64,000 nt of DNA from Sphingobacterium faecale (GTDB taxonomy: Bacteria; Bacteroidota; Bacteroidia; Sphingobacteriales; Sphingobacteriaceae): positions 62,001-126,000 of the forward strand of contig NZ_JAERTY010000008.1 of the NCBI RefSeq assembly GCF_016746095.1, in the 5' to 3' direction. Positions 27,849 through 36,998 of this stretch are shown piece by piece. A program made the position numbers and the translations under genes. How positions within the stretch are numbered: position 1 is the stretch's first letter; each line of letters opens with the position of its first letter. The notes below the pieces were generated by a model. That model was not told the DNA's origin. It saw only the letters and a list, made by a program, of their open reading frames with translations, and did no database searches.

Positions 27849-29198
27849 TTACAGCATAACACCTGTATAATTAGAAGGACTGATGTTTTTTATTTCTTGT
27901 TTGACATCTTCAGATATATTGAGGTTATCTACAAAACTCGCAATCGTTTCTTGGGTGACCTGTGTATTGGTACGGGTTAAGTCCTTCAGGGCCTCGTACG
28001 GTTTAGGGTATCCTTCACGGCGCAAGATCGTTTGTATCGCTTCGGCAACAACGGCCCAATTGTTTTCTAAATCTTTCTGAAGCGCAGATTCATTAAGAAT
28101 CAACTTGTTTAGTCCTCTTAAGGTCGACTTGATCGCAATCATAGTATGTGCAAAAGGAACTCCCACATTCCTTAATACGGTGGAATCTGTAAGATCCCGT
28201 TGTAGTCTGGAAATAGGTAGTTTGGCGGATAGGTGTTCAAACAATGCATTGGCCAAGCCTAAGTTTCCTTCAGCATTTTCAAAATCGATAGGGTTTACCT
28301 TATGAGGCATCGCTGATGAACCGATCTGTCCTGCAGTGATCTTTTGTTTGAAATAATCCATAGAAATATAGGTCCAGACATCTCGGCATAAATCGATAAG
28401 AATATTATTTATGCGTTTTAAGGTGTCACAGCTAGCTGCAAAATTATCGTAATGTTCGATTTGTGTTGTTGTCTGTGAACGATCCAGTCCCAGTTGTCCG
28501 TTGACGAACGAGTTTCCGAAAGCAACCCAGTCTTGACTTGGATAAGCAATGAAATGTGCGTTAAAGTTACCTGTAGCGCCACCAAATTTTGCAGAATGGG
28601 GCACTGTCAGTAATAAAGAAAGCTGTTTTTCGAGACGTTCTACGAATACCTTGATCTCCTTACCTAACCGGGTAGGAGAGGCGGGTTGTCCATGCGTACG
28701 AGCCAACATAGCGATATCACCCCACTCGTCCGATAGCTTTTTTAGTTCACTGACGAGGCCTTGTACCCCCGGTAAGTAGACTGTATTCAGTGCTTCTTTC
28801 CAGGCGTAAGGGATCGCTGTATTATTGATATCCTGGGAGGTGAGTCCAAAGTGTATAAACTCCAGAGAGTCGTGAAGCCCCAATTTTTCGAACTCATTCT
28901 TTAGAAAATATTCAACTGCTTTGACGTCATGGTTTGTTACTTTCTCCGTGTCTTTAATCCATTGTGCATCTTCCAGACTGAAATCTTCGTATATCTTACG
29001 CAGCTTCGCATTTAAAGAACCATCAAAATGTGCTAACTGGGGGATACCGGATTGTGCTAACGCAATGAAATATTCTACCTCCACTAATACCCGGTGTTTG
29101 ATTAAAGAGAATTCCGAAAAATATGCAGATAATTCCTGGGTGGCATTGTGATATCGTCCGTCAATAGGAGTAACAGCCGTTAATGCTGATAATGTCAT
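27849..29198 (-). CDS. purB: Adenylosuccinate lyase
   Basis: The purine-pathway lyase that releases fumarate from SAICAR and adenylosuccinate, 449 residues. It is of the E. coli-like long type. Diagnostic segments are VTNHDVKAVEYFLK (catalytic region), LARTHGQPASPTRLG, and the fumarase/lyase signature GSSAMPHKVNPIDFENAEGN. It lies 122 bases upstream of the Nfu gene on the same strand; the gap and the Nfu start give no clear sign of a shared transcript. Confidence 0.97.
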   Translation of the reverse strand: MTLSALTAVTPIDGRYHNATQELSAYFSEFSLIKHRVLVEVEYFIALAQSGIPQLAHFDGSLNAKLRKIYEDFSLEDAQWIKDTEKVTNHDVKAVEYFLKNEFEKLGLHDSLEFIHFGLTSQDINNTAIPYAWKEALNTVYLPGVQGLVSELKKLSDEWGDIAMLARTHGQPASPTRLGKEIKVFVERLEKQLSLLLTVPHSAKFGGATGNFNAHFIAYPSQDWVAFGNSFVNGQLGLDRSQTTTQIEHYDNFAASCDTLKRINNILIDLCRDVWTYISMDYFKQKITAGQIGSSAMPHKVNPIDFENAEGNLGLANALFEHLSAKLPISRLQRDLTDSTVLRNVGVPFAHTMIAIKSTLRGLNKLILNESALQKDLENNWAVVAEAIQTILRREGYPKPYEALKDLTRTNTQVTQETIASFVDNLNISEDVKQEIKNISPSNYTGVML

Positions 29199-29341
29199 TT
29201 TCTGTGAAAATTAATAAGTCAAAAGTAATAACTAAAAGATAGGCTGTTCATTTATTATATATAGAATAAGTGAGGGGATGCCTTTCTTTATCTTACAAAA
29301 GTACAAAAAGCAGGGACTTTTTGGTAATTTAAGCCTATAAA

Positions 29342-29373
29342 AAAAGCCTGTGTCATTAAGAACACAGGCTTTT
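29342..29373 (-). terminator. Terminator of the small lipoprotein gene
   Basis: A 12-base-pair stem (aaaagcctgtgt with acacaggctttt) with an 8-base loop, ending in T on the minus strand, 26 bases past the stop codon at 29400. Confidence 0.88.
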
Positions 29374-29399
29374 GTAGGAGTATTTTAACTCTTTTCGGA

Positions 29400-29621
29400 T
29401 TACTGAGCGTTTTTAGTAGAATCGATAACTTGTGCAGTTGAATCGATAGCTTTGTTAGCTGAATCAGCAACGTTGTTGATAGAATCAGTAAGAGCACCAG
29501 CAGTTGAATCAACGATTCCTTTTAAAGAATCAGCAGTTTCTTCAGTTTTAGAAGTATTGTTACCACATGAAGCTACAGTTAAAGCTAACGCTAAAAATCC
29601 GAATGCGAATAAATTTTTCAT
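29400..29621 (-). CDS. Small repetitive lipoprotein
   Basis: A 73-residue lipoprotein. The signal ends at the lipobox TVASC (Cys19). The mature part is low-complexity and helical, with DS-centred repeats (ADSLKG, VDSTAGALTDS, NNVADSA, AIDSTAQVIDSTK) spaced roughly every 7 to 11 residues. It has its own terminator and no close same-strand partner. It looks like an abundant small envelope lipoprotein of entericidin or coiled Lpp-like type, but I do not recognise the family. Confidence 0.8.
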   Translation of the reverse strand: MKNLFAFGFLALALTVASCGNNTSKTEETADSLKGIVDSTAGALTDSINNVADSANKAIDSTAQVIDSTKNAQ

Positions 29622-29857
29622 CTTTTAATTTTCTATTTAATTGAAACAAATATTGTTTTATACCTTTTAATACCGGTAACCTGAAAAGGTAACCCAAAAA
29701 ATAAAAATTTTTGTTTATGAATAATAACGTTCTGATTTACAGATGTTAAAAAACAAATCGTTTTTATTTCGGATGCAAATATAGTATTGTTTTGTTGAAA
29801 TGCAACAATAAAAAACTATTTTAAGTAAAAAATGTTGTTAAACTATAAAAACGACTT

Positions 29858-31207
29858 ATGTTAGGAAAGATTAAGAATATTATCAAGCTGTTAAAAACAG
29901 TCGATTTTGAGCAGCTTGAGAAGGTATCTAAGAAAGTAGACCTGGCTGAGGTGATGGGAACGGTCAGTAAAATGGATGAAAAGCAGCTGCAAATGGCGAT
30001 GAAGTTGTTGACAGGAACTAAGAAAAAGAAAGACCCTCCGCCTATTGATGCTGATTTCTATAATATTGACGGAAAGCTTTCTGCTGAAGACAGAGCGTTA
30101 CAGCTTCGTGTACGTTCTTTTTTAGAAGCAGAGGTAAAGCCATTAGTCAATAATTATTGGTTGCATGATGAATTTCCTTTTGAGATTATTCCTAAACTGG
30201 CGGAACTGAATGTATGCGGTTATGTCTATCAAGGTTACGGCTGTGCAGGAGGAACTTCGCTCATGGATGGTATTATTGCAAGCGAATTTGGGCGTATTGA
30301 TCCTTCTATTGCCACATTCTTGGGGGTACAGAGCGGCTTGGCCATGGGTTCGATATATATGTGTGGTTCTGATATCCAGAAAGAAGAGTGGTTGCCCAAG
30401 ATGCAACAGTTAAAGGTAATAGGAGCTTTTGGTTTGACAGAACCCGAGGTCGGATCAGCTACGGCTGGAGGATTAACAACGACTTGTAGGCGTACCGATA
30501 AAGGATGGGTACTGAATGGTCAGAAGAAGTGGATTGGGAACTCTACTTTTTCGGATATTACGATTATTTGGGCTAGAGACTTGGATGATAACCAAGTAAA
30601 GGGCTTTATCGTGCGTAAAGACAACCCAGGTTTTTCGGTAGAGAAGATAAAAGGCAAAATGGCGCTGCGTATTGTGCAGAATGGTCTTATTACATTGACT
30701 AACTGTCTCGTGCCCGAATCGGATAGACTTCCCCATGCGCAGTCTTTTAAGGATACAGCGAAGGTTCTTCAGATGACACGCGCTGGTGTAGCGTGGATGG
30801 CTGTCGGCTGTGCCCGTGGTGCTTACGAAAATGCATTAGCATATACCCTGCAACGCGAGCAGTTCGGAAAACCTATTGCGTCTTTTCAATTGATTCAGAA
30901 TCATCTTGTAGAGATGCTTTCTAATCTGACTGCTATGCAGACATTGGTGTTTCGTCTTTCGGAACTACAGGATGAAGGAAAATTGAAAGATGAACATGCA
31001 TCCTTGGCCAAAGTATTCTGTACGCTGCGGACGCGGGATATTGTATCGCGCGCAAGAGAAGTCATGGGGGGCAATGGTATTCTCTTGGAGTATAATGTAG
31101 CTCGCTTCTTAGCAGATGCAGAGGCTATTTATTCTTATGAGGGCACCAAGGAAATAAATTCTTTAATCGTAGGGAGGAGCATAACAGGCTTCAGTGCATT
31201 TGTTTAG
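29858..31207 (+). CDS. Acyl-CoA dehydrogenase with N-terminal extension
   Basis: A flavoenzyme of 449 residues that oxidises acyl-CoA thioesters. Residues 1-60 are a basic, helical extension ending KKKKDPPP that is not part of the usual fold. The remainder has ACAD signatures: AFGLTEPEVGSATAG (flavin and substrate binding), GQKKWIGNSTFSDI, QREQFGKPIASFQLIQNHL and VMGGNGI, and ends YSYEGTKEINSLIVGRSITG with the catalytic Glu of the glutaryl-/isovaleryl-type (YEGT). Similarity is closest to glutaryl-CoA dehydrogenase-like proteins; the substrate is not certain. Confidence 0.88.
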   Translation: MLGKIKNIIKLLKTVDFEQLEKVSKKVDLAEVMGTVSKMDEKQLQMAMKLLTGTKKKKDPPPIDADFYNIDGKLSAEDRALQLRVRSFLEAEVKPLVNNYWLHDEFPFEIIPKLAELNVCGYVYQGYGCAGGTSLMDGIIASEFGRIDPSIATFLGVQSGLAMGSIYMCGSDIQKEEWLPKMQQLKVIGAFGLTEPEVGSATAGGLTTTCRRTDKGWVLNGQKKWIGNSTFSDITIIWARDLDDNQVKGFIVRKDNPGFSVEKIKGKMALRIVQNGLITLTNCLVPESDRLPHAQSFKDTAKVLQMTRAGVAWMAVGCARGAYENALAYTLQREQFGKPIASFQLIQNHLVEMLSNLTAMQTLVFRLSELQDEGKLKDEHASLAKVFCTLRTRDIVSRAREVMGGNGILLEYNVARFLADAEAIYSYEGTKEINSLIVGRSITGFSAFV

Positions 31208-31299
31208 TCCTATTGTGTTCAAAAATGGAATGGCCTGTTTCCGGTTTTTTATTGCTTTGGTATATTTATTGTAACAAAAATGTGAATAATAAATTTTAT

Positions 31300-32088
31300 A
31301 TGAAAGTAACAAAAACCTTATTGGCCGCAGCCCTTATCGGATTGGGGACCTATGGTGCGCAGGCCCAGATTAAGATTAATACGAAGTCAATCGGTTCTGC
31401 TACCAAAGCCGTGAAAGCTGCAAGCCTTTCAAACGAAGACGTGATCGCTTATACAAAAGAGTATATTGATTGGATGGATAAAAATAATCCGGTAGCACCC
31501 GCAGATCACGAATTGGCACAACGTTTAGTGAAGATGACGGATGGTCTAAGTAACTATGATGGGCAAAAGCTCAATTTCAAAGTATATCTGGTGCGTGATG
31601 TCAATGCGTTTGCTTGTGCTGACGGTAGCGTGCGTGTCTGTGCAGGGCTGATGGAAGCTATGACTGACAACGAGGTGTTGGGGGTTGTGGGGCATGAAAT
31701 AGGACACGTCAAGAATCAAGATTCTAAAGATGCTTTCCGTACTGCATTACTTACATCAGCTTTGAAAGAAGGTGTCTCCTCCCAAGGTGGGACAGCAGGA
31801 GCATTGTCGGACTCGCAATTGGGCGAAGTCGGGGAGCAGGTTGCAAATATGAGCTTCTCACGCAAACAAGAGAGTATGGCAGATGAATATGGTTATCAGT
31901 TCTTAAAAGCCAATAATGTCAATCCTTGGTATATGGCCATGGCATTTGAGCGTTTGTTGGAACTCTCGGGAGGTGGTAAAGATAGTTTTACGCAGAAGTT
32001 GTTCTCTTCGCATCCTGATACACAGAAACGTGTAGAGGAAATGGCTAAGCGTGCAGAGAAAGATGGTTTTAAGAAACCTGAGAACTAA
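31300..32088 (+). CDS. M48 family zinc metallopeptidase
   Basis: A 262-residue exported metalloprotease. The signal peptide is MKVTKTLLAAALIGLGTYGAQA, chosen as the start although the frame is open 29 codons upstream. The zinc site is VGHEIGHVKNQDSKD (HExxH), and the third ligand lies in SMADEYGYQFL. The architecture resembles LoiP/BepA-like periplasmic M48 proteases that degrade misfolded outer-membrane proteins. It ends in a strong terminator shared with yidC from the other side. Confidence 0.9.
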   Translation: MKVTKTLLAAALIGLGTYGAQAQIKINTKSIGSATKAVKAASLSNEDVIAYTKEYIDWMDKNNPVAPADHELAQRLVKMTDGLSNYDGQKLNFKVYLVRDVNAFACADGSVRVCAGLMEAMTDNEVLGVVGHEIGHVKNQDSKDAFRTALLTSALKEGVSSQGGTAGALSDSQLGEVGEQVANMSFSRKQESMADEYGYQFLKANNVNPWYMAMAFERLLELSGGGKDSFTQKLFSSHPDTQKRVEEMAKRAEKDGFKKPEN

Positions 32089-32123
32089 TAAAAAAGGCAT
32101 CTGATTCAGATGCCTTTTTTATT
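32087..32123. terminator. Bidirectional terminator
   Basis: A perfect 17-base-pair stem (aataaaaaaggcatctg and its complement) with loop att, overlapping the M48 peptidase stop codon and lying 7 bases from the yidC stop codon. Confidence 0.9.
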
Positions 32124-32129
32124 TATTGC

Positions 32130-33932
32130 TTATTTTTTCTTGTTCTGCTGAGCAGCCTGTTGCTGTCTCATCATCTCTTCCATTTTAGACTGGAAAGAAG
32201 ATTTCTTAGCAGCTTTAGGGTTTTTCTTGTTTTCCTCCAATTTGGCTAAAATCTTTTCGTCATCGATAGACTGACGAATGATAAACTGAGTTAAGAAGGT
32301 GAAAACCGCACCTAAGAAGTAATAGTAGTTTAATCCTGAAGGGAAGCTGTTCAGCATGAAGAAGAATAGCAACGGCATGATGTAACCGATGTATTTCATT
32401 TGACTGCCCATTCCTGAAGTGGCTCCCGAAGTGGCATTATTGTACCAAGTGGTCAATAAAGTAACTGCTGTCATCAAGACACACATCAGTGAAATGTGGT
32501 TGATCCCGAATATAGGGCTGAAGGTGATAAATGTATCGTAGGTCGATAGATCTTTCATCCAAAGGAAGCTCTGTCCTCTCAATTCAAATAGATTAGGGAA
32601 GAAGAAGAAGAAAGCAAGTGTAAACGGCATTTGTAATAACATCGGAAGACACCCTCCCAATGGGTTGACGCCGGCCTGCTTATATAGCTTCATTTGTTCC
32701 TGCTGCAATAGCATGGCATTGTCTTCGCCTACTTTTTCTTTGATCTGGTCAAGCTGTGGTTTCAGCACGCGCATCTTGGCCATAGAAAGGTAAGACTTGC
32801 GGGTCAATGGAAACATCGCTCCCTTCAACAGCAAGGTTAAGATCAAGATAACAATACCGTAGCTCATGTGGTAGCCATCCAAAAAGTCAAACAAAGGAAC
32901 GGTAATGAATCTGTTGATCCAGCCCATTGGACCCCATCCCATATTGATGATTTTTTCGTAATTGTGCCCCTCTGCTTTTAAGGTCTTATACTGATTCGGA
33001 CCAAAGAAGAAATTGAACTCAAAGTGGTTGTTCGATTGTGCGTTGAATGCCAACTCTGCCGTTGTCTTGTAGTTTTTTACAATTTCATCCTGTGTGGTAT
33101 AAGTCACTTTGAGATTGGTGTTCTCAAAGGCTTGTTTTGACGAAAGGATAGACGAGAAGAAATGCTGTTTGAAGGCGATCCATTCTACTTTGTTTTTCTC
33201 TATTTTTTCTTCTGCATCACTTGTTTCGGAAAGGTGGTCGATAGAACCTTCCGAATCTTTGTAGAAAATAGAAGATTTGTCCCGCTCTGATTTGATGTTC
33301 TGTTCTTTGCGCAGAAGATTGGCTTCCCAATCCAGAACGATTGTTTTTTGATTTACACCGATAAGATTCTGGATACCGACTGCGTTGACCTGTAAGCCCA
33401 GGTTGTAGCCGTTCTGTAAGGTGTAATTATATTCAAGATACTGATCTTCGCTGTACTTTAAACGTAAGGATGCCGCATTGGCAGAAGAATTGCCCACTGT
33501 AAAGAAAAGATCATTGGTATTGATGTTCTGTCCTGCTGCGTTGAAATGGAAACCAAAGTTGTTGTTGTCACCTTCTAAAAGATAAAGCGGCGAACCATCA
33601 AAATTCTTTTCGCCTTTCAGCTGAACAGATTTGACTTTACCTCCTTTTGAAGATAGTTGGACGATCAACTGTTCGTTTTCTAACGTGATCAATTGTTCTT
33701 CGCCCACTTTCGTAGCGCCAAAAGGTTTGCTCAATGAGGCCGAGTCGAGTACTTCGTTTGGTTTAGAAGAAGCTAGCGTATCGTTGAATACCTTTCCTTC
33801 TTTGACAGTCTTTAATGAATCTTGTAGTCTCTGTTCATTTTTGATTTCCTGTTCAGAAGGTTTCATCAGGTAAAATGAACCTGCGAAAATCGCAAAAATG
33901 AGCACTAGCCCTATAATGTTATTTCTATCCAT
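32130..33932 (-). CDS. yidC: Membrane protein insertase YidC
   Basis: The inner-membrane insertase of 600 residues. It has an N-terminal transmembrane helix (NNIIGLVLIFAIFAGSFYL), a large periplasmic domain (~residues 60-335) and the conserved C-terminal core of five helices (YGIVILILTLLLKGAMFPLTR, GCLPMLLQMPFTLAFFFFF, PSGLNYYYFLGAVFTFLTQ). A basic Gln/Lys-rich tail (QQQAAQQNKKK) could contact ribosomes. It is 59 bases downstream of pyrG on the same strand, a common arrangement in Bacteroidota. Confidence 0.96.
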   Translation of the reverse strand: MDRNNIIGLVLIFAIFAGSFYLMKPSEQEIKNEQRLQDSLKTVKEGKVFNDTLASSKPNEVLDSASLSKPFGATKVGEEQLITLENEQLIVQLSSKGGKVKSVQLKGEKNFDGSPLYLLEGDNNNFGFHFNAAGQNINTNDLFFTVGNSSANAASLRLKYSEDQYLEYNYTLQNGYNLGLQVNAVGIQNLIGVNQKTIVLDWEANLLRKEQNIKSERDKSSIFYKDSEGSIDHLSETSDAEEKIEKNKVEWIAFKQHFFSSILSSKQAFENTNLKVTYTTQDEIVKNYKTTAELAFNAQSNNHFEFNFFFGPNQYKTLKAEGHNYEKIINMGWGPMGWINRFITVPLFDFLDGYHMSYGIVILILTLLLKGAMFPLTRKSYLSMAKMRVLKPQLDQIKEKVGEDNAMLLQQEQMKLYKQAGVNPLGGCLPMLLQMPFTLAFFFFFPNLFELRGQSFLWMKDLSTYDTFITFSPIFGINHISLMCVLMTAVTLLTTWYNNATSGATSGMGSQMKYIGYIMPLLFFFMLNSFPSGLNYYYFLGAVFTFLTQFIIRQSIDDEKILAKLEENKKNPKAAKKSSFQSKMEEMMRQQQAAQQNKKK

Positions 33933-33991
33933 CTATTGTAAATTAATCCTTTTAATTTTCTCCTCTCGATTTTTAGCCCGAATAGAGTGTG

Positions 33992-35608
33992 TTATTTTGT
34001 TCCTCCTTTTTTATTCGCTAAAGAAGCGGCTACAAAGCTAACAAAAAGTGGATGAGGATTCGCAACGGTTGACTTTAATTCTGGGTGAAATTGCCCAGCG
34101 ACAAAGAAAGGATGGTCTTTGAGTTCAACAATTTCCACTAATCCCGTTTCAGGATTGAAGCCCGAAGCGATCATTCCAGCTTTTTCGTAATCTTTTAAAT
34201 AGGCGTTATTGAATTCGTAACGGTGGCGGTGGCGTTCTGAAATTTTTGCCTTGCCATATATCGCAAAAGCCTTAGTGCCTTTTTTGATATCGCAATCATA
34301 TGCTCCTAGACGCATTGTGCCCCCCATATTGGTGATGTTCTTTTGTTCCTCCATCAGATTGATTACTGGGTGAGGAGTGTTCTCGTCCATCTCAAAACTG
34401 TTGGCGCCTTTTAACCCAAGGACATTGCGGCCAAATTCAATCACAGCACATTGCATACCGAGGCAGATGCCGAAGAAAGGAATTTTGTTCTCGCGAACAT
34501 GCTTAATGGTATTTAATTTGCCTTCAAGTCCGCGCTCACCGAAGCCTGGTGCTACCAAGACTCCATCTAAACCTTTTAACTTGTCGGCAACATTTTCTGG
34601 TGTAATGCTTTCCGCAGCGATGAAATTTACTTTGACCTTCGTCTCATTCGCAGATCCGGCATGAATAAAACCCTCTACGATGGATTTGTAAGCATCGGGG
34701 AGCTCTACGTACTTGCCGACCAAGCCAATGTTGACTTCTGTCGTCGGATTTTTCAGACGACCTAAAAATGTTTTCCAGCTTTCTAAATCAGGATCGTTCT
34801 TGGTCGATAGTTTTAGTTTGGTCAAAACCGTTTTGTCCAATTGCTCCTTCAGCATTAACAAGGGGACATCATAGATTGTGGGTGCGTCAATGGATTCTAC
34901 TACGGCATTGATATTTACGTTGCAGAACAACGCTAGTTTTTTACGGATCTCCTGTGTTAGCTTATGCTCTGTACGGCATACTAAGATGTCGGGTTGTACG
35001 CCATATTCCAATAATGTCTTTACAGAATGCTGTGTTGGTTTCGTTTTAAGCTCACCGGCGGCAGCAAGGTACGGTACAAGGGTCAGGTGGATAACCAAGG
35101 AATCGTTGTTGCCCAATTCCCACCTTAATTGACGTACCGCTTCGATAAAAGGAAGGGATTCGATATCACCTACCGTTCCGCCGAGTTCTGTAATGATGAT
35201 GTCGTATTCACCACTTTCGCCCAAAAGCTGCATACGACGTTTTATCTCGTCGGTGATATGGGGGATGACCTGTACGGTTTTGCCGAGGTATGCACCTTCT
35301 CGCTCTTTTTCTATTACATGTTTGTAAATGCGTCCGGTAGTGACGTTATTGGCCTGTGAAGTGGGTACATTTAAGAAACGCTCATAATGACCTAAATCCA
35401 AGTCTGTCTCAGCTCCGTCTTCTGTCACATAGCATTCGCCATGTTCGTAAGGATTGAGGGTTCCTGGATCGATGTTGATGTAGGGGTCAAACTTTTGAAT
35501 GGTCACTTTAAAGCCACGTGCCTGTAAAAGCTTGGCAAGGGAAGCAGCAATAATACCTTTCCCTAACGACGAGGTTACGCCGCCCGTAACAAAGATGTAT
35601 TTAGTCAT
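33992..35608 (-). CDS. pyrG: CTP synthase
   Basis: The enzyme that aminates UTP to CTP using glutamine and ATP, 538 residues. The N-terminal synthetase domain starts KYIFVTGGVTSSLGKGIIAASL (P-loop-like) and has KFDPYINIDPGTLNP. The C-terminal class I glutaminase has the nucleophile in FFGICLGMQ and the His-Glu pair in GQFHPELKS. A TATCTTTG box on the minus strand (35680-35687) lies about 70 bases upstream, without a TTG at the ideal spacing. It probably forms an operon with yidC. Confidence 0.98.
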   Translation of the reverse strand: MTKYIFVTGGVTSSLGKGIIAASLAKLLQARGFKVTIQKFDPYINIDPGTLNPYEHGECYVTEDGAETDLDLGHYERFLNVPTSQANNVTTGRIYKHVIEKEREGAYLGKTVQVIPHITDEIKRRMQLLGESGEYDIIITELGGTVGDIESLPFIEAVRQLRWELGNNDSLVIHLTLVPYLAAAGELKTKPTQHSVKTLLEYGVQPDILVCRTEHKLTQEIRKKLALFCNVNINAVVESIDAPTIYDVPLLMLKEQLDKTVLTKLKLSTKNDPDLESWKTFLGRLKNPTTEVNIGLVGKYVELPDAYKSIVEGFIHAGSANETKVKVNFIAAESITPENVADKLKGLDGVLVAPGFGERGLEGKLNTIKHVRENKIPFFGICLGMQCAVIEFGRNVLGLKGANSFEMDENTPHPVINLMEEQKNITNMGGTMRLGAYDCDIKKGTKAFAIYGKAKISERHRHRYEFNNAYLKDYEKAGMIASGFNPETGLVEIVELKDHPFFVAGQFHPELKSTVANPHPLFVSFVAASLANKKGGTK

Positions 35609-35788
35609 AGCAATTAATGGAATTTTCTACTAAAGATGATGGGATTCAATACCCAAATATCTGCCTTATGTACGGGGTACAAAGATACTATATTTTTCGG
35701 GATTGGGATGGCCTGTGAAAAAATAAAATTGAAAATTATTTTAGGCTTTTGAGGATAAATAAGTAGGAGGGGGGCTTGTCGAATAAAA

Positions 35789-35818
35789 AAAAGGTTACAA
35801 ACTGATTTGTAACCTTTT
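35789..35818 (-). terminator. Terminator of rplS
   Basis: A 13-base-pair stem (aaaaggttacaaa with tttgtaacctttt) and loop ctga, with the T-tract on the minus strand, 28 bases past the rplS stop codon. Confidence 0.9.
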
Positions 35819-35845
35819 CGAAATTTTCTATCTCGTCGTACTAAA

Positions 35846-36196
35846 CTATTTGATACGTTTAGATCTGATACGAGCAGCTTTACCTGTAAGTCCGCGTAAG
35901 TAGAATAACTTAGCGCGACGTACTTTACCGTAGCTGTTTATTTCAATTTTGTCAATGTTAGGAGAGTTTACAGGGAAAATACGTTCTACCCCAACGCCGT
36001 TTGAGATTTTACGAACGGTAAAAGTAGCGTTAGTACCTTCGCTGTTTAATTGAATAACTGCACCTTGGTATACCTGAACACGCTCTTTGTTTCCTTCGCG
36101 AATTTTATAGTGTACACTTATGGTGTCTCCTGCTTTGAAAGCGGGAATCTCATTCTTTACTACCGCTTGTTCTTCTACAAATTTTACTAAATCCAT
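35846..36196 (-). CDS. rplS: Ribosomal protein L19
   Basis: A large-subunit ribosomal protein of 116 residues, located at the 30S-50S interface. Signatures are [21 protein letters not shown], the [11 protein letters not shown] strand, and the C-terminal block [12 protein letters not shown] followed by [20 protein letters not shown]. The gene is monocistronic. A TACCTTTG box on the minus strand (36317-36324) is the probable -7 element, giving a leader of over 110 bases, long enough for leader-based control that I could not identify. Confidence 0.98.
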   Translation of the reverse strand: MDLVKFVEEQAVVKNEIPAFKAGDTISVHYKIREGNKERVQVYQGAVIQLNSEGTNATFTVRKISNGVGVERIFPVNSPNIDKIEINSYGKVRRAKLFYLRGLTGKAARIRSKRIK

Positions 36197-36500
36197 GATT
36201 TTGAGTAATTATAAACGATTTATATCCTGTAAAAATCGGAATGCAATATTACAGCTTTTATTTCGATTTTAAAAATGTTATTTAAAAATATTTCACTCCG
36301 ATTCTCAGAGCGAGTGCAAAGGTATAAAAAAAATATAAACTAGACTATAGTGTGGGTTGATAATTTTCCACATAATGGTGCTTTTGTTTATAAAAATATC
36401 TTGCATTAAATCAATGTGTTAGTTGGTTGTTGTTAAAAAGTGCTTGGTTTTATTGAAAAACGCTGTATATTTGCATCACTTTAAAAAGGTGATACCTTTT
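36197..36500. other. Promoter region between rplS and tRNA-Pro
   Basis: This 304-base gap holds the rplS leader and -7 box (36317-36324, minus) and the tRNA-Pro promoter (36444-36473, plus). The rest is AT-rich with nothing else recognised. Confidence 0.6.
36444..36473 (+). promoter_or_regulatory. Promoter of tRNA-Pro copy 1
   Basis: TTG at 36444-36446, 19-base spacer, TATATTTG at 36466-36473: a full consensus match 27 bases upstream of the tRNA. Confidence 0.85.
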
Positions 36501-36574
36501 CGGGGTGTAGCGTAGCCCGGTATCGCGCCACATTTGGGATGTGGAGGTCGTAGGTTCGAATCCTGCCACCCCGA
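36501..36574 (+). tRNA. tRNA-Pro(TGG), copy 1
   Basis: A 74-base cloverleaf with acceptor stem cggggtg/caccccg, anticodon arm CCACA-TTTGGGA-TGTGG giving anticodon TGG, T-arm with GGTTCGAATCC and discriminator A. No CCA is encoded. It is identical to copy 2 at 47879. Confidence 0.97.
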
Positions 36575-36580
36575 CAAAAA

Positions 36581-36602
36581 AGCTCTAACGAAAGTTAGGG
36601 CT
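36581..36602 (+). terminator. Terminator of tRNA-Pro copy 1
   Basis: A 9-base-pair stem (agctctaac with gttagggct, one wobble) with a gaaa loop, followed by six further T. Confidence 0.85.
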
Positions 36603-36666
36603 TTTTTTCGTTCAGGGGTTGGCTGATGAGAACCGTGGTTCGATCCGGAGGAGATTCATGGATGTG

Positions 36667-36708
36667 TTTGGGGCTGTGGGGCTGAAGCAATCCTGCTGCC
36701 CCGACAAA
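36667..36708 (+). pseudogene. Decayed tRNA-Pro 3' half
   Basis: From the anticodon onward this segment parallels the intact tRNA: tttggggctgtggggctg against tttgggatgtggaggtcg, and aatcctgctgccccgacaaaa against aatcctgccaccccgacaaaa. The T-loop is partly deleted, so it cannot form a functional tRNA. It looks like a remnant of an old duplication or of a tRNA-targeted integration. Confidence 0.6.
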
Positions 36709-36998
36709 ACCCACTTCATTTTTGATGTGGCTTTTTTATATATCAGTAACAATACTTTCTTCCGTAAGTTACTACAAAGCTGACCTGTTGTAATTGTATT
36801 GGACCTGTTATTAAAAAGAGATGGAAACCAATCAAAATTAACAACTCTAAAAATGAATCTATATATTTGTATAATTGGGTATATTAAAGTAAACACAATT
36901 TGAAAAGTATAGGCCAACTAGAAACTGAATTTTGCAAATCTAACTACTTCCGGTTGACAAATTAGGGAAAAGCAAAATATAAAATTTATTAGCTGAAG

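Larger units (their letters stand above)
36466..36698 (+). repeat. tRNA-Pro-containing direct repeat, copy 1
   Basis: About 233 bases that recur at 47846-48075 in the same orientation, 11.4 kb away. The repeat starts at the -7 box and covers the tRNA, its terminator and a decayed tRNA-like segment. The tRNA is identical in both; the flanks differ at scattered positions and by a 2-base indel. The -33 region and spacer are not shared. Confidence 0.92.
36575..36998. other. Intergenic region after tRNA-Pro copy 1
   Basis: This 424-base stretch contains the tRNA terminator, the rest of the direct repeat and a decayed tRNA-Pro 3' half. From about 36740 to 36998 it is AT-rich, with no gene or promoter recognised. 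Confidence 0.6.

Noticed and set aside
36612..36917. A 101-codon frame on the minus strand after tRNA-Pro copy 1
   Set aside because: It crosses the repeat and the decayed tRNA half and has no domain features; a chance open frame.
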